A DNA stretch of 64,000 nt from Dipylidium caninum (taxonomy: Eukaryota > Platyhelminthes > Cestoda > Cyclophyllidea > Dipylidiidae), in the NCBI GenBank assembly GCA_017562135.1, contig QEYB01001019.1, positions 248,001-312,000 of the forward strand, given 5' to 3'. The position numbers were made by a program, and so were the translations under genes. The notes below the pieces were generated by a model. That model was not told the DNA's origin and searched no databases. It was given only the letters and a program-made list of their open reading frames with translations. This document shows, piece after piece, positions 49,107 through 61,100 of the stretch (position 1 is the first letter of the stretch; each line of letters opens with the position of its first letter).

Positions 49107-52100
49107 CTGAAAATACGTTAGACAATGCCCGTTTTCACGCTTTTCTTGGCACTCATCATTATCCGCATAAATGGTTGGCAGCGTTGACGGGAAATGTGAG
49201 TGATGGGTGGGCGGAGAACCGCACTAATTACATGTTTCGGGTGTCGGATTCAACGTAGACGCCATCCAATAGACACAATAAAGGTGAACCCACTGATGAG
49301 GAGGACAAAAACTTTGGTGACAAACCGGTCTCATCGAGGTAAGTTGCCTAAACAAGTCTTCTGAATGTGGCCCAAGGGAAGTGTCATCGAAAGTGGTTTG
49401 TCATATTTCCTTGGGGTCATTTAACACGGGAAATGCCCAACGATCTGGACGTCCGTCCAGTTGAAGTCGCAGAGACCCACACCGGTCAAGGCCATTGTCG
49501 AAGCACATCATCAGAGCACAACACGCGTGAGGTTGCCGACAAGCTCAAATGCGAATCTCATGAGTGCATCGAAAAGAAATTTAAAAAAAACTTGGTTGTG
49601 TCAAAAACACGATCTTCAGGTCCTTCACCAGCTTAGGAAAATTCATTTGACGCAACGCATTGGCATTTGCGACTTGTGCTTCTGAAACACAACGAAGTTT
49701 ATTCATTTCTGCAAAGACAAATCACTAGCGACGAAAAGGTGGGTAGTTTAGAACAACTTTATTGCAAAGAAAATCGCGGATGATGCAAGATGGACTACCA
49801 GCCTAGAAGACATCAAAAGCAGACATTCGCCGAGAAGATTGTGTTGACGGTCTGGTGAGAGTATAGGGAAATTCTGCACTTTTAACTCCTACCAAACAAC
49901 CAAAGGATTGTGTCAAACGCGTACGTTCAAAAAGTCGCCTAAACTGAGCGATGTAATTCAGGCAAAGTGTCCGGAAGTGGCGCCTTCAGACTAGCAGGTA
50001 ATTAGGTTGTTTTGGAAGCAGTCGTTAGAAATTGCATGAACGTAGAATTAGGAGACTTTCTGAATGATGGTTACAGGTCATCGACAAAAAGGGAGAGGAT
50101 CTAATTAAATAAAGTTATACTTTTCTGCAAAAATTGTGAATTTCGTTTTAGTTACAATGCCAAATCTCATAGTTGTCAACCCAACAACAACACACCTCTT
50201 GTTGAATCAAGTACTTCATATGCAAGTGAAGAACGAGATAAAACGAGATTTTAGACAGTCCACTGGCCAACACTTCCTTGGAAGAAGCGGAGAGCCCGGA
50301 CCACACAGTCTCCGGGCGGCGACACTAAGTGGCACTAATTTTTCCCGGTCTATTCAAGCGGAGACTTAAAGCAGATCTAACGTCCCCTTCCTGGCGTCCA
50401 TCCCTGTTTTCTTTCTGGCCTCGAAAAATCCACATACATACACACAAGGCAGTCGTCATTGTTCAGGATTCCGCAATACACTAGGGCTGAAGATGTCAAG
50501 CTGATTTCAACAGAAAACGTCTTTCAACCCAGCATGTTGAAGCGAATCGCAAAAGTGGTCGACTAAAAGCGAGAAACTGACCAGAGGCGAGCGAAAGCCA
50601 AGTCTGTAGGCGGCGGAACTGGTTGTTCTTCTGCATCACAATCACAGCGCTTTCATCTATCAGCTTCTGCTGCTGTTGGCGCACTTCATCGGGCGTGAGG
50701 TCATACGTCGTGGTGACATGAATGACTGGGATGAGGTCAAAGAGTTGTTTCGGCCTGCCCTCCACCACACGATTGGTGCGCCGGTCCCAGGAGGCGCTTG
50801 GAGAAAGAGTCCGTGAATGTAGAGACCCTCCTTGGGGGCTTCAAAGATCTCCTCGCGCGAGTGTTTGGTCACTGAGGGTCTCCAGGCTGACGAACTCCAG
50901 CGACCAGCCCGAGTGCGTTCGACTCACCTCTTGTCGAAGAGCTGTCAGAAGACCCTGGCAACACGAGTGAGAAGAAAAAACCTTTGCTACTGGTAGACGA
51001 GAATAACTTTGAGATGCTCTCTCTGTTTGTGTTAGAGAAAATCCGCGTATAGCGGATGTTCACCCAAGCCGTGAGGAATTAACCGGTACAAAAAGCCCGA
51101 TCTAAACCGTAGCCGAGTAAAATGAAGGCAAGAGGGTGGGGTTGGGGAGGTGGATGTTCGTCCGATAGAGCCGCGGATCACCTCTTCCCTCCCAGTTCAC
51201 TTAGGGCCAATTTTAATTACAGCCGTACCTCCCGAAGAAGCATAAGGCGCAAGATCACAGAAAGCGATATTCCAGGTTCCACGTAGAGTGCTTGACAGTA
51301 AATCTTACCGTGGTAGACAAAGAGCATGAAGCTTGGAGAACTTGCGACACAAATTGAAGAGTTGTTGAACTTCTTCTCGACCGTCTTGTTGGGAAAAGGG
51401 TCTCTCGACTGCCTAAGTGTAGATTTGTCTAACATTCGCTCCAAATATCATTGTGAGGACTCAAGCATCATTGACAGTAACATTCGAAACTCCTTTATCC
51501 CTCCCTCCACCCCACTTTCATTCAGTTTTGCTTTGACTGATAAGGAATTATCCCCTATCACCAACATCATCGACTGCTTCAAATGACTACGAGGTGAGTC
51601 GAGTTTCCGCACCTCCTCCCACAGCTGCTACCTGAGCGTCAGCACTGCCTGTTTCCACCGCTTCCAACCACGCATATCACTGACTGGACACTCTGGGGCA
51701 TAAAGTAAGTGCCTTCAAGGCTGGTTTCGGTACCCAAGCACTGGAATGCTTTATGAAAACAGACTGCCGAGACGGAATATGTGGTATCGCCAAGTGGTAT
51801 CGTAGATGGAAGGCGAAGATTGAAGTTACAAGGAAGTTTGTGCAATAAATCCGTCTACTTTCGTCCCTTTGTCTTGACTGTCAAAACCCACAGCGGACAA
51901 TCAACTTTCCTTTGGCCGTTAATTAGGTTGGGGGGTCGAGGGACTTTTGCACAGTCCATGTGGGATGAGGTTACTTGCCACGTCTCCTCTGAACTGGTGA
52001 GGAGCAGCCAGGCCCCCAGACGATAGTCTATCACCCCATTCCTCACGCCCTCTTCGGAGGCGCCGTCTGGCGAGGCGCTGTGACTGACAATGGGCCCCCT

Positions 52101-55100
52101 TCCACCCTGATACAAAAGAGTTGCGACAACAGGACCCTGTGGATACGACCTGATTAGTCGACAACTCAATTTGTGCACATTCGCTACATCATTGAATGTG
52201 TATCAATGACTTGTTTACCAACCTTCATCTCATATAATGGGCTATTATTAGGAAGGAGAGAACAAAAGCCCTCTGAGTGATTATGCATTTCCGTTGAGAA
52301 GACAAGTACATGGGAGGTTAGCAGACTGGAGGGCTTAGCTCTGCCAAGCTGAACTTATGTCGCGAGATAGACCGTGAAAGGGAAAACTAAAGTGGCCGAG
52401 TCCTCCCACCACTTCATTCGCCCGTATTTGTTTTCACGGGTAAGTCAGGTGGAAAACTGCTTCTCCTCGCACAGAGAGGGAATGTAGGGAGAAATCCTAC
52501 AGATAAATCATTGCAATTCTAAATCCACTTGCTGCCTGTGTGGACGAAAGTCGCAACGGTGGAAACAGGTGTTGTACGTATTTAGTGATGAGTGATCTTG
52601 TTAAGATTAACCAGATTTTAGACATTGCGGGCGTTGGACAAAAGGACCAAGGATGAACGCTTCGAGACGGTTTTATTGCATCTTTCAAGCAGACTAACGA
52701 GCTCTCGCTTTTTCTTCTTCTTTTTCCTCTGCTTCCCGATCACAGGAGGTTAAATCTGTCCCCAAGGTTCCTCAAGGTCAGCATAGTAACGCGAAAAGCA
52801 TGACCAGGAAAATTTCCTCTTGGCATACGTGTGAGGGAGTGTTAATCTATTTGGACAATCGTCGTCCACCCGACGGAAATGATATTTTTACTGCTCACTG
52901 AAATGTTGATGACGACCGAGAAAAACAAATTACTTGGTGCCTCACCAGAGGATTGAAAAGAAGCCCTGGAAACCAAAAGGAGCTGGGAGGACCGGTGTTG
53001 AAGCCCACGAGTGGAGTTGGTCGTTTCTCTCGTTCAGTTCCGTGAACCAAAACCCCAGAGTTGAGGATTCCCACGAAAACTGAAAGGTAAAACCAGTGAG
53101 GTCTGCAAAATTGGATGTGCTCTCCTAGTTTTTCAACATAATTAATTGAGGTGAAATGCCCAAAGCCGGCCAAAAGACGAAGAAATTGACGGCGACTCAG
53201 ATAATTAGGGCTCATCGCAGTGTTGACTGTGTGCACTTCAGCTACTACGACTGAAATAAATTCCTAAAATCATGGGGATGAAGGAAAGCTAACTCAAACA
53301 ACGTGTTTGAAGGCAATGTAAGCAATTCAGGAAGAATTTTTTGCTACATTTCGGTTTTCTTCAGGGTCTTTAAGTCCGCTCTCTCGAATGCTTCAAAACC
53401 CCGACCTAACAATTCTGCGTGCATTTTCCTCAAAAGCATGCATCACCGTGTTGGACAATGCCGGAGTTATCGGGGCTCCGACCCAAGGGGAACGGGCGAA
53501 GTCTCCTCGCGACACCTGAAGGGACCTATTTTCGGGCGCTTTCCCATGCGGGAAGCGTTGCGAGGTGGATGAATGCCACCTCCAAGCGATGCCCTCGTTG
53601 ATGGTTCTCGAAATAATAAATCCTTACAATGAAGGTGGCATTTAAAATGGGATACGATTTGCTTGACCATGCCCGTGTGAAGTCCCTCCACGCGACTTAC
53701 TCTAAGCCAAATTGCCGGCACTCTGGACAGGTAGATGGCGTCCATCGCTTCACGAAGGCTCTCATTTAGAACGATTTTCCCGTCAATAGCGTCCATCAGG
53801 TCTCCCAACATCTTCCTTGTAACTCGGAGCAGTTGGGAGATGCGTTCCATCTCTTGGCGCAGGAAGATGACAATGGGTTTGAGGATGCCAAATGCCTTCA
53901 GTTTCTCGGGCAGAACGAAAGGGTCGTAGGGCGGTGGCAGACGCTCCGCCATGGAGACGCAGATCTCACGCACCAGCTGCTCTTTCGTATGACGTGGCCA
54001 TTACGAAGTCCTCGTGAGGGTCGCCTGCATCCTCCATGCTCTGAATGCTCTCCAACTTGGTGATCGCCTTAAATTTTGGCAAGCATGTTCTCCGAGAACC
54101 CGTTGAGTATCTGTCGCAGAGTGGTACATCAAACGCGAAGTCAGGAGTTGACAGGAGGGCGCAAATAGTCCCTGTCTGACGCGGGGATGTAATGATGCGA
54201 AATGCGGTCGTCTTAAAGCGTCGTCGGATGAAAGTGCTGCGAACCCAGTCCTTTAAGTCGATGGGGAAAGGTGGCGAAAAGGACCACAATTTGCGGTCAG
54301 TGGAATCGACGACATCTCATTATGAAATTGTTCATCTGGCAATGTGCAATAACTCTATGAGGCAGCCCTTACTTGGTTGCCAGTCTACGTACCGCCGTTT
54401 GGGTATAACTTAATCCTTATAATGGAGACGGTGCCTGGGGCACCTAGATAGTCCGCTGGCGAGTGTATGTGACAGTGGAAGCCTCGAGCAATTTCGCAGA
54501 TGACTTCAATCGGGTGGAACGCACGCATTGCAATCCCACCCGGCCCCTCTCCTCTCCGCCATCCAGTATCTGTAGGCATCTTGCGGTCCTCAACGGTGAA
54601 CCAGTGGTTATTCTCAGTGTTTGTGACTCTAGACGCCACAGGCGGCTGTTAGCGCCGGCAATGCGGGTGGTGCTGGGCCCAAATGAGCGGTGTCGTGAAA
54701 TACTCGACAACTGCAGACACTGCGATAATCTGTGGAATGTCGATGACAGGTGTTTAAGCTTGCAGCGGTTATTTGCTCGTACGAGAATTAGTGAAGCTGC
54801 AGTCCACAAAATCTCTCCGTCTCTGTGAACTCTCACACCCACGAGTAATCGACAAAGATTGTGTAAGTTACTTTGTCGGTCGATGATGAAAACAACTTTT
54901 ACTAAACCACCTCCAACACTTCACCTGTGCTTTCTACACTTTGGCAACCCACTTTAACCCTCAGGGTAATCCGTGGGATAGTGCAAACTTAGGACGGTGA
55001 TTCAACTTCCGAACTCCTGTTCAGCGCATTTATTTCGTCGATTTAGTTTAATTTCAATGGTTTGTGTGAGGAGTTATTCTACTTCTACCATTCCATTGTG

Positions 55101-58100
55101 GAGCTGGTCGCTATACGTGGTTTGTCGCCATTTTGGGTAATACGCAAACTTACGCAATTTCTGCGTTTGGGATGAAGGTGAACAGTCTCAGGCGACCTCC
55201 TGACTGGGGAGGGAGTTGATGTACCCGAGGTACTGGTTCACGGTGGAGAGGCGTGGAATGGTGTAGCCGGGTGCGAGTTCAAATTCGGGTTGGAACATGC
55301 GCTCCTTGAACATGAACCTGGTCAGTGTAACCATAATTTCGTGTCCACGGGATCTGTGATTCGTCCGCCAAATTGAATCTCCGAGAGCAGGTAGCGCACG
55401 CACTTCCAGTCGATGCCCTGCAACCATGCGAAGACATCCCGTCGTGAACTACAGTGGTCATTTTCTTGGTCCCCCTCATTAAAACTGCTCACATCACAGT
55501 CGAGTCAAATGAGTAGCGTCGGTCATTATACCCTTAATTCCAACCTTCCTGTTGTTTCCTGATGTCCCTCTTTAGTTTGAATGGATAAATGAGACCGAGC
55601 AGTGGGTCTTAACCAGCGATTACAACGCCTGTTGTCCTGACAGAGCTGATTATTTAGGGGTAACTTGAATGAATATGGGGAGAAATCAACTTTTACTGCT
55701 ACGGGGTGCGTGTTGTCACCCCGACGGAATACACCCTCGCCTGCACCACCTCCACCGTCAACCCCCTCAAAGAGGTGTGGCCGTTCCTCTCCTGCCCCCG
55801 CCGACGTCTTTCCCTGGCCAGTGCAACTGTCACCTAAGGTGTTAAGCTTCTCTCCGTGTTTTACCCACTGCTGAAATAAGTTCAGGGCATTTACTTTGCG
55901 ACGTTTAAATACACTACTTAAAGTTTCTTACCCTTCAAAAGTTTCTAAATTATGCTCCTAGGCTCGAGTATGGTATTATCGACATCACATTCCCTTTTAC
56001 TCTTTCGAAGTGCGGCACGTAGGGTGATGTCTTAAGATAGCTACAGCTTTATGAGTGATAACACGCAAGGCAAGGCACTTGTCTTCGCCAACATGTAGAA
56101 GTGCGGGCAAACTGCCGTGCCTGGAGGAGAAAGGGTCTCGATAGGTTCGTGGCTTGTTTGGTGTTCGTAGACGGGCGCCGCACTCGTCGGTCTCGTGGGG
56201 GCACCCAGACCTGGTTAGCCGTACGAAGCTGAGCAGCGATTTTCCTTGCTACCACTGCTAACTCCCCATTACTCTTGACCTTAGCCGTGAGCAAAATATG
56301 GGAGTTGAAATAAATTCCCCAAGTCTTGACATGTCATTAGGCTTAATTGTAGTGTGTCTAGACGCCGAAACTGAGCATCACCCAAAGAACACAGATCGGA
56401 GTAGTGTCAGCGTGGGTTAATAGGCAGCTCTATTTTTGTCCATTGTGGCACTGACGACCAGAAAGGCCGCTTTACGTGCTGCACAAGGAGACCTCCTTTG
56501 GGGAGGGATAATCGGAGTAGCCCAAGTTCGTGGAATTTCATTGCGAACGCTTAAAGTGCAGAAAACAGCTTAATTTTGACATTTGGGGAAGGGAAGAGGA
56601 CATCGGTGAAGTGAAAAGTAAAAGGCCATTAATAAGGGGCCATGGGCGGGGAACTCCATAACCACCTTACGGCAAGGTTTTTGTGTGTAATGCACGGCTG
56701 AAGCCCTAATGGACACCTTCCTGGCGATGCGAGGCACGGACACCGAGGTCCTTTATGCAATTAGCATTTCACACGTTTTCCGCCCAATGCAGCTTCTGCC
56801 TCGAAGCTAATTTTCGCTGTCAGAGGGAGAGTCGAGAGGGCGAATCATGTTGAGGCTTACACTTACTTTGTGTCTGCATGTACAGGCGGACTTTCACGCC
56901 TTTTTTTCTCGATTTGAACTACGACAAATCGACATTTGCGGTAGCAAGAAGGACAATAGCAGTTAATCCCCCAAATGGGTGGAGAAATGGGCTCCGAAAG
57001 AATACCTACTTCCGTGTAAGCGCATGAGAAATGAGAAGCAGACATTTTTGATGGAAGAAGAAAGTGGGTGATGCCAGTATCATCCGAGCGTCTAACTTGA
57101 GGTACCAGGAAGGATGGTGATTGAAGGTCCGCTTTTCCCACCTAATTTGGCCGGAGAAGCAACTTAAAGCGTTAGCCACCACCTTGTCCTGGGCAGAGCT
57201 TCGGAAGAAACCAGACTGCTTTTAACCCCACTAATTAAATGACGACAAATTAAGGGTGAAGCCATAATTTATCCAAAAAAACGGTGATTAAACATACTTC
57301 TGATAGAGATGCTTTAGTGATTTGAGTCAATGGTTTACTTTGAAGGTAGGGAAAATTCTTCGCAGACATAGACTTACGCTGGATTTGAGATTCCTCTTGG
57401 TGACTTCAATTTCGTCAATGTGGCTCCTCAAGAACTCCACTGAGGCGCTGTAATCCGCCAGGTTGAACTCATACGGCACGGACCATCCGATTGGCGTGAA
57501 CTTTCGTCTCCCCTCCAGTGTCCTGTGGAGAAAGGCCACTGCGTAGAGAACCACCTTCCAATGCACACTGACACAAGCGTCGAGGAAGTCTTGGGAGATG
57601 TCGCTAAAGGTCTTCATCAGTCCCGAGCGCAATCCCTCGGGCGGCTGGTTGGTGAACTTGACCGCCATTTGCAGGAAATTGATGGGAAATCGACTGTGCT
57701 CCTCCGCGGTGATCCAAAGCCTAAAGTCATTTGATGTGATGAACTTCTTGCCGGTGTCGGAAGGGAGATAAATGGGCGAACGATCCTCATTGCTGGACTC
57801 ATCTAGGACATCGGTGCGCGAAAAGCTGTCGGTTTGGGCGTTTGCATATTCTTCGTCCGGCGTCCTCAGTTCAGCCAGGAGGGTGGCTACTTCGTTGATG
57901 TAGTCCAGACAGAGGTGACAGTTTTGGAGGAGGACCCAGGATCCCTGATGCATGGCCTGCGCAATGTAACGACGTGCATGAACCTCTTGCGCCTGTCCCA
58001 TAGAAATGAAATGCAAGTCGGTTTGCATTCGTCGGGCCAGTTGTTCGATCAGGAGAGTTGGATCGGCGCCCACCGTGAGGAGGTTCATGATGGGCGTTCG

Positions 58101-61100
58101 AGGCGTCGAGCAGGCGTAGATTCTGCACACAGACGTGAGGTAAGTACGGCAAAGTGAAATGAACAAAGAGGTGCCCAGTAAAATAACCGGAGAATGAGTG
58201 AAGCGTGCATTGCCTTCGGAGGGGAAACCAGCCACACGCCAAAATACGCTTTTCTTATCACAGTCCACAGTCACAAATGTGTGACAAACGTTGGGCAAAC
58301 TGTTTGAGCTTTACACGGTTGCCATAAAGCAGGCCTTTTGTCATCTACCGTTTAAATCTGCGGCAGATGAGGCGAGGCGTTTGCGCCCCAGTCTGGGCAA
58401 TAGACTTTCAAGTAAACCTACTTTCGGACCGGCGCCCAATTAACTGAATTCACCCTAATGCCTACGACGCGGCAAGTAGGCTATGCTGCCATCGCAGCAC
58501 GTGGAGGGCTCGCGACTTGCTCCGTTTGACAGGTCGTCAACGGTCGTCAAATGGATGTCGCATCGGGCGCCAGTCGGTGGCTTTTGGAGTCATGGCTGGG
58601 TAGTCTGCGCTCCAACCGATCTACGATTCGGCTTTAACTGCGACTCGCTCAGCAACTACTTACAGCATCGTATTTACGGCTTTTCGTTCAAGCAAAATGT
58701 CTATGTCATCGACAAGGACAGCGTCTTCATCATCGCTGGTTATAACTGCTTGAATAAGATCAGTTTGTTGGCGCAGAATTTAACGAAATGCTGTCTCGGA
58801 GAGGACTTCTCAAAGGTGGTTCCTAAGCCCACGGAGGAGGAGAAAGGTACCAGTGAGGAGCAAGAAGTCACTGCTATGGATGATCACCTGCTCCTCACTC
58901 GTCTCTACACCGCCCTACAGAAAGACATTTCGACCAAGGAGAAAATGAAACTGAGTTACACGAACAATCGTCCAACCTGATATTTCCGGCTCTAGTCTAC
59001 TAGTCAAACCCCTTCGGGTTCTGGTTCGCCAAATCGCTCCTCCGGGGCCCGTATTACCGGTGGTCTCTCGGGCAGTTCATCAGAAAAGGTTTTAGCGAGT
59101 TTCTTCAGCACTTTCCACAGTAAGAGACCATCAGCCCGCCAAAATCCCACACTATCAATAAATTCATTCTCTGGCCCGGGGTCTGAGACAGGCGGACTCA
59201 CCAATTCCGCCACATTGACGACCAAATGATGCAGTCGGAGTCGGAAAGTTTGGCGCGAACCTCCAAGGAGGCATTACATGGTGGCTCTCAAGGCCTGAGG
59301 GAAAAAAAACCTCTTAAGTCCAGTGAACTTGCTTCTCATTTGCTCCCCTCCTCCCCCCCCCCCCTGTTTCCACTCATTAAAGCATGGACATTTTTCACCT
59401 AGACCACTAAGTAACCGGAATCGCCTGTGAAGTTGAGGCTGACAAAGGCGTCACGAATGATGCCTCGAAAATATTCAAACAAGGGTTTGCCGCCAAAATG
59501 GGGCGTTGGCGAGAGCTGCGGTCCCCTCTTACCATTTGCGAAAGGCGAATTCTTTCAACTGTGGGGGCGGGGCCGGGGGCGAGCGCGTGGGTGTCAGCCT
59601 AAATCGAAATGTTTCCACCTCCCGCCTAAATTATTGTCAGCGCCCAAGTGATCGCTGTCAACAAAACCCAGACTCCGTCCTTTCTGCACTCCCACGCGTC
59701 GGACTTTTGTCCCAATTGAACTCACCCACGCTCCTCTCAATTGTTCGATCTCAGTCGCTTGTATGGGCAGTCTTAGTAACTTATGCATGTGATTTGACGA
59801 GAGTTTTGTAAACTCCACATTTGTCCGGTGGGCGCGGACTAATGGATAAGAATTATGGAGCAACGTCGGTATTGAAGCCTCGCAAACTAGTCTACGTGGA
59901 AACTGATATCATTGTGCCAGCTTGAAATCTGTAAAATGAAGTGTAATCTGCCTTTATCTCCTCTTCCACTGGGCAATGCACCAGTGCATTAGATAAATAA
60001 TGAGCTACTCCTGCTCCAGGCCTCATGTAAACACACCCGCAAGTCGTCTTTATATGCGCAATTTTGCCTTGTCAGATTGGCTGGCGATGGCTAACCGCCG
60101 CTATCGCAGCGGGGCAGGGGAATGCGACCAACTTCAAAGGATTATCTCCTCGTCTCTCGCGTGCTCAAGGCGAGGTGAAGTGCCAGCGTGGCTTGTGATG
60201 TCTGCATCACTTTGGTGACTTTCCTATGAGGACGCAAAGTCTGTTCGTCTTTTTGGGGGTCAAAAGACGAAAAAGTCGCATTGTGCAATTTGTCAGATAA
60301 TGGAAAAATTGGGAAAGGAAGTTGACTAATCTATGGGAACAAGGTGTGTGAATTGAACGAATCGTTGGAATCCGCCATTTAGTCGAGGAAATGCCTTGCC
60401 CTACTTTCTAGAAGGTAATGACTCCCCATTGCTTGTTTTCATTCCACTCTAGTTAAAGCAACACATATTTCTCTTTTAGTTGGAAATGCCACCGTAGTGA
60501 GGATCGAGAGGTGAACAGACAGACTCGATGGCGACGGCAGCGGCAACAGCAACTTACTCCTCCAGATTGAACAGGCGCTCTTCAGCATACCGGTGCCCGA
60601 GGGTCTCGCTGATATACTTGCGAGCCTGGTGCATCACGCGGTCCGGACACCAAGTGCGAATGAAGAGGAGGCGCTCGAAGGCGGACAGGTCGGTGTCGTA
60701 GTTGAATGGGAAGATGCAGTCCTCCGGCGTCTCACTCTCCTGCCACCTCCGCCACCGCCGCTCGTTCCCGATCACCTGCACAGCGGAATGAACAAGGACT
60801 CGGTAGTTATCACCTCGCCAGTTTTTTAATGTGTTCTAGGTGAGAGGAGACCTCAAGTGCCAACAATTCTTCACAGATGTCACCACTGGTAACTGAGCTC
60901 AAAAGACCCTTGCTGTCTCATAAAAGGTAACTTGGGCGTCCTTTGTGGCCAACCACAAAGGGTATATTCTTCCACCGTCCTCTTTTAGTGTTTCCATCCG
61001 TTTATAACGCCATTTTGACGAAGACCTTTTCGCTCTAGTTGTGAGGAGGAGGAAGCGGCTCCTCTCTTATCAATCATTTCAACTTGTAGAACGCCTACTC

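Noticed and set aside
57525..58157. Plus-strand frames at 57525-57734 and 57834-58157
   Set aside because: They are antisense shadows of the intact dynein exon 57378-58122.
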